Shown here piece after piece: positions 23,488-33,900 of a stretch of DNA of 64,000 nt. The notes below the pieces were generated by a model. That model had not been told where the DNA came from. It saw only the letters and a program-made list of their open reading frames with translations, and did not search any database. Position 1 is the first letter of the stretch; each line of letters starts with the position of its first letter. The position numbers and the translations under genes are program-made. This DNA comes from Paragyromitra xinjiangensis (lineage: Eukaryota; Ascomycota; Pezizomycetes; Pezizales; Discinaceae): contig JBCAMK010000014.1 in NCBI GenBank assembly GCA_038503065.1, positions 1,488,001-1,552,000 on the forward strand, in the 5' to 3' direction.

Positions 23488-24005
23488 CCGTTTACAGATG
23501 GGCCAGCCAGCACACAAATAGGCCAGCCAGTTTACAAACGAAGCAGCTTCGTAGATGGGCTAGCCCATCTTCAAAATGCCACTAGTGGGTGGCCTGTATA
23601 CAAAGAATTTTTGCGTGTGGGCTCACTTAGGAGTGACTGCCAGGGGCTGCCATAAGGCTTCAAGACCTTAAAGCCCATCATTCCAACCAGAAATTTTTAT
23701 TATTGAGGTCAGTTAAATTAAATCTAGAAACTTTGTACTAAAGCAATTCTACCCAAAGACTGTCATGTACCTTAAGCTACAATTTTGCTAATGTAAAGTG
23801 ATGGTGTTAAAACAAAGGAGACCCATAGCTATATACAGTTGAGTTTATTACGATTGGGTGGTGATGGTGTAAAAAACTCTAAGAAGGCCTAGGTCATGAT
23901 GATTTTTGGGTTTAGTCTTTGGATATGGGCCAGCCCATCTACAAAGTTGCTCTATTTGTAAATGGGCTAATCCATTTGTAAAGCATGCCGGCCACTTTGT
24001 AAACG
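23488..24005. mobile_element. Foldback/MITE-like element with about 85-bp imperfect terminal inverted repeats
   Basis: Both ends start CCGTTTACA when read inward. They share the same ordered string of motifs over about 85 bp: GGCCAGCC or GGCCGGC, TTTACAAA, AGCAGCTTCGTAGATGGG (AGCAACTTTGTAGATGGG on the other side), then GGGCTAGCCCAT or GGGCTGGCCCAT. The left arm holds a perfect 16-bp palindrome GATGGGCTAGCCCATC (23554-23569). The core of about 350 bp has no coding potential. A further CCCGTTTACC unit occurs just outside the right end near 24020, so the right border may lie slightly further out. No clear target duplication was found. Confidence 0.65.
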
Positions 24006-25020
24006 GACATCCATGGTAAACGGGCCAGAACATATCTTTGAAGACGATCCCAGATCGCTAGCAATCACCCGACTTTTGAGGCTCGGATGCAGATTAAGCT
24101 TGGCAAACCTTAAACCAACCCCGTTCTCATCTCACCTAACTCTATTCGAACATCTTCAACTCGACGACTTTCCAACTACTATTCTTCATAACTATCGGGG
24201 TGTTAGAATGAGGTAAAGCATAGATTGCTTAACGGATTACTATAACAGACTAGCTACTCAGCTCGATACAAAGTCTTGTTCTTCCGGTGCGAAGACTTGA
24301 GTTCCACTGCTTTGTCCGCACACGCATCTGTTGTGTAAAAGCACCCTATGGATGAGTATATCACTTACGCTGCCATAGTGCTCGAGAATCTTAAGTATCA
24401 GACTCTTTAATTATCCCCACCTCTGTACCATACAACCGACCCCAGTCATAGTCCTCTCAAGCCCGGCTCCCTAGAATTCAAGATGTATCTTCATCGGGAA
24501 TAAAAAACCGAGAAACATGAGTTGCTTAATTCTTTCCTATAAGCAGGGAGAAGCCCCAGTATTCATAGCGAAAGCTCCGTCCTAAGTCCAGTTGCCTTTC
24601 CTACAACTCAAGGTGCGGTAACACTCTTGTCCTCATTTACCTAAATAGGTAACTGGGGACACCGGAGGTGTGGTTGCAGTCTTAGCGTCCTCAGTTACCC
24701 GATTAAGTGAGGAACGTTCAACAGAGGAGATTTACAGCAGAACCTTCTCTGCTACCTGAAACGGACCTAGTTAGATTCGGAGATACTATAGGAGATGGTT
24801 GACTCGTTCCGAGCGCTCAACTAAAGACTATTCCCTCGGTAAGCTTTAACTCAGTCCATTTTGAGCTATGAATTCCATAAGATAGCCAATCCTCCAGAAC
24901 CCATAACAATCTTATCCCGACACAAAATACCGAAAAGAGTAACAAGCCCAAACACCATCCATCCATGAGTCAGAACATCAAACCCAGCAAACCCCAACCC
25001 CCACCAACACCAACACCACC
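24006..25020. other. Gene-free interval
   Basis: About 1 kb with no gene-like open frame or element ends recognised. Confidence 0.5.
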
Positions 25021-25026
25021 AAAAAA
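25021..25026 (-). terminator. T6 terminator of 5S rRNA gene
   Basis: A minus-strand T6 run 9 nt downstream of the 5S 3' end, with a TTTT run just before it. Confidence 0.65.
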
Positions 25027-25034
25027 CCAAAAGA

Positions 25035-25149
25035 GTTCAGTACCTGGGATTCCCACATGGTCACCCACTGCAGTACTAACCAGGCGATACGATGCTTGGA
25101 TATGCCAGAGCGGACGGGATGGCTCATTCTCATCGTTCTATGACCGAAC
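25035..25149 (-). rRNA. 5S ribosomal RNA (dispersed single copy)
   Basis: Minus-strand 5S gene of about 115 nt. Diagnostic blocks are CATCCCGTCCGCTC in the 5' third, then GGTTAGTACTGCAGTGGGTGACC and GGGAATCCCAGG in the 3' half (internal Pol III control region and loop E/helix IV). The ends form helix I: GTTCGGT at the 5' end pairs with ACTGAAC at the 3' end over seven base pairs. A T6 run follows. Single 5S genes scattered outside the rDNA array are normal in filamentous ascomycetes. The 5' third diverges from the commonest fungal 5S form, so it may be a minor variant or an ageing copy. The ends are uncertain by a base or two. Confidence 0.85.
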
Positions 25150-25504
25150 ACGTTGATGTGTGTTAGTATGGGTTGATATTAGTCGGTGGTTGAGGCCTAC
25201 TACCTTCTCCCGAGAATACCGGGTGATTTTCCATGACCACCCACACTCTACCAACTCACCCGACACCTCACCCCATCACAGCAACAACTACACGTAACCA
25301 CCCGAGCTACCACAACTCCAACCCAAACATCCAAAACCGTAGTCTGCCCTCCGCTTCCTACCTAGATCGTTAACAAACGCTCATATATCCGTGGTCATAA
25401 CCACAGCCATCACTAATTACGCTACCGAACTCAACTGCACCACAGATAGACTAAGGGCTGGATGCGTGTATGAAAAATCTATCTATCTATCTAACTACAC
25501 CACA
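25150..25504. other. Gene-free spacer with ATCT microsatellite
   Basis: Between the 5S gene and a tRNA-like relic. An ATCT microsatellite of about four units lies near 25478-25493. I see nothing else. Confidence 0.5.
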
Positions 25505-25587
25505 GGAAGGGTGACCCAAGTATTACTTTCTGCTTAACGCGAGATTTCCCATGGGCCTAGCCCGCGGGGTTTCGAATCCCCCTCCCA
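25505..25587 (+). pseudogene. Degenerate type II tRNA-like relic (Ser/Leu class)
   Basis: An 83-nt stretch with tRNA-like order. GGAAGGG can pair with CCCTCCC (one A-C mismatch), then A as discriminator. There is an anticodon-like arm around CTGCTTAACG, a long variable arm CCCATGGGCCTAGCCC and a T-arm GGGGTTTCGAATCCCC. The D-loop lacks the GG pair, the T-stem carries an extra T, and the base after the anticodon is not a purine. I therefore read it as a pseudogene and assign no isotype. Confidence 0.35.
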
Positions 25588-25796
25588 TTTTAAGCTTTTG
25601 TGTTACTATACTGGTATAGTTTGGACTGATTCAATATTCAAGTCTAACCATCGCTTCACTTCACTTCACTCAAAAACATAAACTAAGTAAGAACGCAACT
25701 AAGTAAAAAATTCAACTAAGTAATTCTAACGAAGGTATCTTCTACTCCTACTCCCCTCCTTCCCATCATATACCCACCCATAATACATACCCACCT

Positions 25797-27785
25797 CTAC
25801 CCCGGCACAGCCCTATCACAACCCTCCTTAACCCAAACCGCCTCCCCCCACTCCCCACCCAACCTCTTCCTCGCCTCCACCGCATCTCTAACGCTCGTAA
25901 ACTCCACTACCACCTCCCTCCCACCATCCTTCGGCTCTCCCTCCCTCAACCAAAACCCGTACCTCTTCCCGCCCACGTCCGTTACGATCCTCTGCAGGGA
26001 AACCTCATACGGTACACAACCCACCGCAAACGTCCTGCTCGCACCGTAGCGTACTACGTGCGATGCGATGTCCCTCTCTAGCGGTCTGACGGGTTTTTCG
26101 TTCCACACGAATTCGAGGGTGATTGGGGATTCGCTGCGTGGGTGGGGGAGGGTGGTTTTGCCGCCGTTGATGTGCGTGCGGGCGTAGGTCATGAAGGTGG
26201 CTGCGTCGGCGGGACGGAGGAACCATAGGAATGCGACGTCTTTTTCGAGTGCCATGCGGACGGACTCGAGGGGGCCGCCGGAGATGAGGGAGAGGAGTTC
26301 GGCGATGCCGGGCTGGGTGTTGAAGCGGCAGAAAACGCCGCGTTTGGAGGTGGAGGAGGTGGAGATTAGGGAGTCGATTTCGCGGTCGAGTTGGGGACGG
26401 GAGGGGGGGGAGGGGATGGCGATGCGGTCGAAGAGGGAGCGAGGGGGGGTGTGGGAGTCTGCGGGGCGTTTGGTCCCGCGTGGCGAGGTGGGGGGGTTGT
26501 CGAGGGAGTGGCGACGGTGGTTGCGTTGTTGTCGGATTAGGTCGTCGAGGTGGTTGTCGAGGCGGGTTTTGTCGTCGCGGAGGGTGTGGATTTCGAGCAT
26601 CATGCGGTTTGAGCGTTCTTGGAGGGTGGTGGTTTCGTTTTCGAGGGTTTGGATTCGGGTGGATTGGTGTGTGGTTTTACGGTTGAGGTAGGAGTTGTCT
26701 GTTGTGAGTTTTTTGTTGGTGGATTCGAGGTCGGTGATTATTTTGTTTAGTTTTTCGATCTTGCGGAGGTCGAGTTCTAGGCGGGTTTTGTCTTCGTGGA
26801 GTTGTTGGGTTTTGGCTTCCGCGGCCTGTTTCGCGTCGTGGAGTTTGAGGTTTTGGTCCGCCAGGTGTTTGTTGTTATCGAGGAGATATTTGATTTTCGC
26901 CTCGAGAGACTTCCGGATATCTACTAACTCGTTTATCTTCTGCTCAAGGAGCAGATTGCTGTTCGTCAGCTCGGAGAGATCAGCCTCGAGGGCCAACCCC
27001 CTATCGCCCACACCCATACTCAGTCTCGATTCCAGCACGCTCTTCTCGTCCTCCAGCCGGTTGTATTTCGATTCGAGGAGGATACTCTTCTTATGAGTAC
27101 TCTCGTACTGCGACTCGAGGGTATTAATCTCCGCCACGAGATCTAGATTCTTCTTCTGCAATTCAACGTTACTCTGTTCATTAGTCTTCACCACAGTCTT
27201 AAGGACACTAATCGTTTTATTCAACGACGCATTCCCAGTCTCATAAGATTTCAATCGAGCCAGCAGTTTCTCATTCTCCCGCAGTAATTCCTCCCCTCGA
27301 TTATTATCTGGTTTTGCTTCCAGCTCCGCGATCGCACGATGGTATTTTACTTCCAGCTCTTTGTAGCGTTTCTCGCTCTCCTCTTTCGCGGCGACTACAG
27401 TGGGTTGCAGTCGGTCTCTCATGTTCTTTACTTCGGCCATTAACGCACGACCTTTCGCCTCGGCGGTTTCGACCGCCAGGGCGAATTTGCGGTTCTGCTC
27501 GGCGAGGTCTTCATTCTTGCGTTCGAGGGATTCGAGGTGGGCTGAGTGGACGTTGAGGGAGATGGCGTCGGGGAAGGAGAGGGGGGGTTGTTCGGAGAGT
27601 TGGGCGCGGAGGGTGGTTAGTTCGGATTGGGTCTGTTCGTGGGATGCGCGGGAGAGGAGGAGGAGGGAGGGGAGAGGGGTGTCGAGGAGGTCGGGGGGGG
27701 TGGAGTCGAAGAAGGAGCGGAGGGAGCGGGGGGTTGCCTAAGGTGTTAGTGAGTGGGGTGGGAGTAGGGGGGGTGGAGATACCAT
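25797..27785 (-). CDS. Coiled-coil protein with C-terminal RRM-like domains
   Basis: Probable RNA-binding or scaffold protein of 647 residues. Preferred model: ATG at 27785-27783, an intron directly after the start codon (27782-27738, GTATCT...CTTAG), then one long exon 27737-25797. The N-terminus reads MATPRSLRSFFDSTPPDLL. Residues about 60-400 are a nearly continuous coiled coil rich in E, K, N and L heptads. A basic P/S-rich hinge (TSPRGTKRPADSHTPPRSLF) follows. The last 180 residues contain two RRM-like beta-alpha-beta segments: ISGGPLESVRM with DVAFLWFLRPADAATFM, then RTFAVGCVPYE through VVVEFTSVRDAVEARKRLGG. The first resembles RRMs of fungal Nrd1-type RNA-binding proteins; RNP1 and RNP2 are degenerate, so RNA binding is inferred. 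An alternative upstream ATG (27894, MSHSSPLPNYHH plus a proline run) joins one base out of frame. The coding strand is strikingly C/A-rich. Confidence 0.75.
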
Positions 27786-27905
27786 CGTAGTGCTGGGTTA
27801 TGAGGGGGCGGGCATTGGGAGATGGAGGAGGTGGAGGTGGAGGAGAGAGGTCGTGTTTGTGGTGATAGTTGGGAAGAGGTGAAGAGTGAGACATGTCGGT
27901 TGTCA

Positions 27906-28424
27906 ATGTTACACGGCAGGCCCCTCTGCCAAGACATGCAGGTTCATTACGGAGATCGATTTAATTGGTTCTTTTATTCTTTTATTCGATTTGGATATTC
28001 AGACTGTAGATGAACTGGTGATATTGTAGATAGAGATGAATTAACCACTTTCACCTTCAAGAATTTACACACGACTGAGAATCTATAACTGCCATCCCCG
28101 AAATCATTTCCCAGCTCTTAGCGAGTAACATCGTAAACCACCAGAATAACGCATTACACCCCGTAACCGATCACAGGAATATTAAAAATAAAAAAGCCGT
28201 TTACGAGACCCCAGAACCCTCCCTACCTCTACCCGTTTCTCTCACTGCATACATGTAGTACTGCTAGGCCTTTCTAGATAATATATCTAGATAGCCACTA
28301 GAGTCCTCAGAATAAATTCTCTCCTCGTTCTAGATCCAGGTCAACACCAGAAACAAAGCTGCTACCCCATCAACAACTTGAAGTGTGGCTTTTTAGGAGC
28401 CTGCTACATCCAGCTAGTTTTGTA
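27906..28424. other. Gene-free spacer
   Basis: About 0.5 kb upstream of the coiled-coil gene, presumably including its promoter. A TACATGTA palindrome lies at 28250-28257. No coding signal. Confidence 0.5.
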
Positions 28425-28588
28425 CTCGGGTCAGGGAAAAAGTACCTGAAAACCGGGGGTCTATAAACTGGGGGTTCTATTGGACAGAATACCCCCAAAG
28501 ATCCGCCACCCTGTGATTTGGCTAATCAGTCACCCTACTATGCCCCCCCCCCTCCCCCGGTTTTCAGATACCTTTTCCCTGACCCGAG
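28425..28588. mobile_element. 164-bp MITE with TA target duplication and TIRs of about 36 bp
   Basis: Both ends read CTCGGGTCAGGGAAAA inward and stay complementary for about 36 bp through CTGAAAACCGGGGG with three mismatches. TA dinucleotides at 28423-28424 and 28589-28590 flank it, the signature of Tc1/mariner-mobilised MITEs. There is no coding capacity. Confidence 0.85.
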
Positions 28589-29002
28589 TACCTCTCCTAA
28601 GGCCTGCATGGTAGTTTGCTACTAATGGCTAAAGTATCAAAAACTACCGTCTGCAGCTAAGCGCTTGGACTTGATCGGGTACGATGACGATCGAGTACAC
28701 GGCGTAATATGTTAATACAGCACACTCTAGGTTCTCGATCCGAACCATGTTATTATAGAGCGTACTATAGAAAGATTTAGGGTTCATCTATCTCATCTTA
28801 CTCCTGCAGTTGTGCCGATCAGCCGAACAACTAGCTATGCAAGCAAAATGATTTTCCGAAGGATATACTGTAAGCATCTGACGTACTTAATGATTCATCA
28901 TCACCAACTGTGAGCGTCTTTCCTACTTTATGTTACACCCGTGGAAGTATTAGACCAATAAAGTAAAGTTTTGATCGTTTTTTCCCGCGGTCTGTACGAT
29001 TA

Positions 29003-29139
29003 TCCCATAATCCGGTAAAGCTGACCCCCCTGGTGGGGGCCAATGTTTACTTACTCTTCATTAGCCATTTTTCAACTAACTACGTTGAGCCACCGCCACT
29101 TGGGGGGGGGGGGCCAGCATCTCCTACCGGATTATGGGG
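29003..29139. mobile_element. 137-bp TA-flanked MITE, family copy A
   Basis: The ends read TCCCATAATCCGGTA (left) and CCCCATAATCCGGTA (right, reversed), followed inward by GCTGACCCCC or GCTGGCCCCC. TA flanks both sides (29001-29002, 29140-29141). The right arm contains a run of 12 or more G. A longer relative lies at 42851-43121. Confidence 0.82.
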
Positions 29140-29141
29140 TA

Positions 29142-30901
29142 GAGATGGTAGTTAAATTGGGTCATCAATCAGAACATCCCCTCATCCGATAACCTCAAAC
29201 ACCCACCCGCCACAATCCTACGCCAAAAACGATACTTTACATGTCCTACACATTAGGACCTTTCACTCAGCTCAACACCAAGTACCCGGATGACCTCCCC
29301 ATAGCAGAATAATCACCACACCACACTCTGCCCGCAGCTTGTACGAATCCTTAACTCAAGTATACTTAAAGCTCCCAGATCCGTCTTCAGATTCGTCTCG
29401 CCAAGCAGCCACTCACCCACAATCACGAAATCACTTACAGATATGCTGACTCTACAGCCCAGCCCAAGCTTGGGGTTGAACGTCTCATACCCAACGTCAC
29501 AATCCGAGTATGTTTGAGCTTTACTCTTAATGCTGGATTGGCTTATTCTTGACTAGAGAACTAAATTATATGGTGCAGGATACCCCGGGGATGTTCATCA
29601 TACATTAAATGTTAGAGGAAAGGACTTGGCCATACCCTCCAACCCGGGCCCCACAAGTGAGTTTAAATAGATATGGGTTAGAGCTTGGCTCTCAGAGGGA
29701 TGTCTTTGGGTGCTAGGAAAGGTATGAATTTGAGGCGGGTAAGATTTAGTTGAGCATGAATGGGGCAATGCACATGCACACCTTTGCTCAATTATCTAAT
29801 AAACCTTCCAAACAAAACCCCGTCAACAAGCTAAGGCTCGCACCAGCCCCATCCTATACTTTCGTTCAGTCCTCCTACATCATAACCGGTTCGCTTTTCT
29901 CTACGAAGCGTGGCGTTTCGGAATTCGAGCATGTTCACATTTCTTATCAGCATATGGTGGGTGTCGCCCTTAACCCGGACCAGCTTTTTGAGCCGTTATT
30001 CCACCACCCACAGCCAATTTAATTGTTAGCAAAAAGATATATGACTTCATATGATGCTATTGAAGCTTCATATCTTTTTTCAAGGTATGGTAGCGGGTGG
30101 TTGTGGTGGAATAAAAACTCACTTTTGGTGGTGAAATGCATGAAATGGAACGTTCTAAGGAATATCAAGGGTGTGACTAAATATACGCATGGGCATTACC
30201 CCCCATATTTGGCTTCTTGGGGGAAGCTCAAGCATCTATAGAGCTATAGAGTGCATTTCTAGGAGGGTTTCTATTTAGGGAGATTTTTGATAAAAATTCT
30301 CAAATTGAAGAGTTATATGCGGAATTTAGTGGGTGTTTGGTGAGACATGGCGTTCCATACCCGATTTTAATTGGTCCGGGTTTAAGCTGACACCCACCAT
30401 ACTCCTGAGATTTCTGGCCGTGGTCTAGTTTTGAGTGAAGTCAGCTCTCCTTTCGGCTCAGACCCCTAATAAATCTTCATCTGAGAACTCCGGTTTAACG
30501 CAACAACCCCCATCCTGAGATTGATACCAACTACGAGTCTTGTTAGTAGCGAAACTTAACTCTTTTGTGTATACGCTCAACCTAGAAGCACTGTTCCTAG
30601 ATAACGGGGTCGTACAACACCAATCACAATTATAACGACTCACAAAATCATACTACATCACTATCAGACATCGTATCTAACGCAAGAGAATGAAAGAAAT
30701 TCGTCGTTATTCCCACGGAGAGATGATATCGATAGTTGGTTGGATACACTACATGTCCTCTACTAACGATATATAGACACTCAAAACGAACTGCGGAAAC
30801 GTGAAATACACCATATAGAAACTGAAATCCACAAATTTAACCATAGGAAAAAATAAAAATAAATAACCATTAAAGACGAAGTTCCTTCCTAATCTCGCTA
30901 A
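29142..30901. other. Gene-free interval
   Basis: About 1.75 kb between MITE copy A and the NLR gene. Small open frames (29750-30241) have no motif or splice continuity. I see no element ends. Confidence 0.5.
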
Positions 30902-33900
30902 TCATAAGATATTGCCCCCGTTGGCTTTGAGGAGTTCTATTATATCCTTGTGTCCCTGCATAATTGCACACCTCAAAGCGCCTCCACTATCAGCGTTGAC
31001 ATCGGCACCAGCCTCGAGCAGCAGCTCCACGATTTCCTTGTGACTCCTGGAAGCTGCTATCATCAAAGCCCACCCATTTTGTGCATTGGCATCGGCACCA
31101 GCCTCGAGCAGCAGCTTCACAGTTTCCTTGTGACCGTTGGAAGCTGCTTCCCCCAAAACCAACCCATCATGGGCATTGACATCGGCACCAGCCTCGAGCA
31201 GCAGCTTCACGATTTCCTTGTGACCCTTGGAAGCTGCTCCCCTCAAAGCCAACCAATCATGAGCATTGACATCGGCACCAGCCTCGAGCAGCAGCTTCAC
31301 GATTTCCTTGTGACCGTTGGAAGCTGCTTCCCACAAAACGCCTCCACTATCAGCATTGACATCGGCACCAGCCTCGAGCAGCAGCTCCACGATTTCTTTG
31401 TGACCGTTGGAAGCTGCTCCCCTCAAAGCCAACCAATCATGAGCATTGACATCGGCACCAGCCTCGAGCAGCAGCTCCACGATTTCCTTGTGACCCTTGG
31501 AAGCTGCTTCCCCCAAAGCCCACCCATTAGAAGCATTGACATCGGCACCAGCCTCGAGCAGAAGCTCCACGATTTCTTTGTGACCCTTGGAAGCTGCTTC
31601 CCCCAAAGCGCCTCCACTATCAGCATTGACATCGGCACCAGCCTCGAGCAGAAGCTCCACGATTTCTTTGTGACCGTTGGAAGCTGCTTCCCCCAAAACC
31701 AACCCATCATGGGCATTGACATCGGCACCAGCCTCGAGCAGCAGCTCCACGATTTCCTTGTGACCCTTGGAAGCTGCTCCCATCAAAGCCGACCAATCAT
31801 GAGCATTGACATCGGCACCAGCCTCGAGCAGCAGCTTCACGATTTCCTTGTGACCGTTGGAAGCTGCTCCCCTCAAAGCCAACCCATCATGAGCATTGAC
31901 ATCGGCACCAGCCTCGAGCAGCAGCTTCACGATTTCATTGTGACCCTTGGAAGCTGCATTTCCCAAAGCCCACCCATCATGAGCATTGACATCGGCACCA
32001 GCCTCGAGCAGCAGCTTCACCATTTCCTTGTGACCGTTGGAAGCTGCATCTCCCAAAGCATCCCCATCCGGAGCCTTGACATCGACACCAGCATTGATCA
32101 GGATTTGCGCTACTTTCACATAACCGCCGCGCGCGGCATTTTGTAGTGGCTGGACGTCTCCGTCGTACGATCCCCGTTGCAGAAGTTGTTGGAGAATTAT
32201 GGGAAGATTGAAATATGACACTGACCGATAAGGGCTACCGGTAATTTCATCGCGCGAAGTCTCCCAGCTAATACCGCGACTTCGAGAAGACCACGCTTTG
32301 AAGGACTGTTCGTTAAGGAGAAATCTCTTGATAAGGTTTTCACGACATTCGTTGATTTTTTCCCAACATTGGGAGTGTTCCTCCCAATAATCAGTAGCAT
32401 ATTGGTAAATTCCCTCATCTCGTGAAAGGTGCGAGTTTTCCTCAAAACCAAGTACCGTGAAGCAAACCTCAGCGACAGCACTCTCAGCAGAGTTGAGTTC
32501 TTGCTTCTCTCTCAAAAATTCCTGTACCGAATAATGGACAAAGCGGAGAACATTCACTTTTTCATCTAGGGTGACAAAACCACCGCAAACTCGAATAAGG
32601 TAATCAAGGCCTGACGCCTTTCGTTTTGGGGAAAAGAAGGTACTCCCAATCTTAACTGCAGTTGCTTCGAGGATTTCCTGCGGGCTCAATGGTTCTTTCG
32701 TATGAAGAAGCCATTTAAGTGTCTTGAGTGCCCATTTTCTCTCTGTGTCTCCAGAGCCTTTGCCAGTAATCCTATTCCAGATACGGCTATAAGTACCGTC
32801 CTTACCGCTCAGACCGCGGGGTAATTTCTTCAGCTGAGCCCTAACTTCCTCCTCGTTTGCTTGCTCGCATATGTACTCCAACTGGAATTTGACCCAGAGG
32901 AACCTAAAGCGATACTGAGTCAGAAGATACTATGGCTTACAGCTGCGGCATAAAAAACATACATTCCATCTGCTTTCTTGTTGAGTGTCTCTACCAACTC
33001 TTCCTTCAGCGCCGACGAAACATGACCACTCAAGAGCCTATGGCTTGTGATGTGTTGATCTACCGTTTCAAGAACAAAGGGCTTGATATCCTTTAAGGTA
33101 TCGTCGGCGTCAATGTGATAATGGTGTTCACCCCCAAGCAGCCGCTTCAGATCCTCCTCGGGGCGACCAGTAAGAAAAGTCTTTACATGGCATCCCTTTG
33201 GTTGTAGCTGAGTGAAAATTTCAATGAGAGATTTTCTTTCCCCCTCACCACACTCATCCAGAGCGTCCACAACAATAAATACCTCCCCAAACTGAGAAAG
33301 CGTTTTTTCGAGTGAATCTCTTGAAACCTCAGTGGTTAGGAAAGTATCTTCCTCAAAAGCTGACATTATTTTCGGATCGAGCTCCCTGCACAGGGTCGAT
33401 ATCTGCCTTAAAAGCGCTTTGAGAATTGTTGAAGTCTCTCGCCTTTCTTTTTCTCCGTAGTAGCAATAGAAATAGATTATCGGGACCGATTTATAAGTCC
33501 CGTCCAAAGCATCGACAACCAGGGAACTATTGATTCTGTATGAGTATATTTTTTGATAAATATCAAAAGTAGGTATACCAACCTCAGCACAGTTTTTCCA
33601 GATCCCGCTAAGAAATTAAGGTTAGCTTATAACTATGACAAGAGCTAAAGGTCGATAATTCCTATACCTTTTCCAGAAAGCCACATTACCGAAGAGTGGT
33701 TTGCCCTGACCCACTGTTTAAATGGTATTGTCTCAAACAACCACTCCCCTGTGCCCTCAAAGCGCAATTTTTTCGTTTCCTGGTGGTGAGCGTCGACCCG
33801 AACTGGCGAAATCCATTTCAAAGCCTCCCGCTGCTTCCTCTCTGTGATAAGTTAGCGCTATAATATTACATTGCGTAGGAGGTGTACCAACCAGCCTCAA

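Noticed and set aside
26191..27096. Long plus-strand frames rich in R, S and G
   Set aside because: They are antisense to the coiled-coil gene and created by its C/A-rich coding strand.
30950..32146. A 398-codon plus-strand open frame with repeats of the SIDIGTSLEQQLHDFLV type
   Set aside because: It is the exact antisense of the ankyrin array. A 90-bp period keeps one antisense frame open, and the minus strand has the known protein family.
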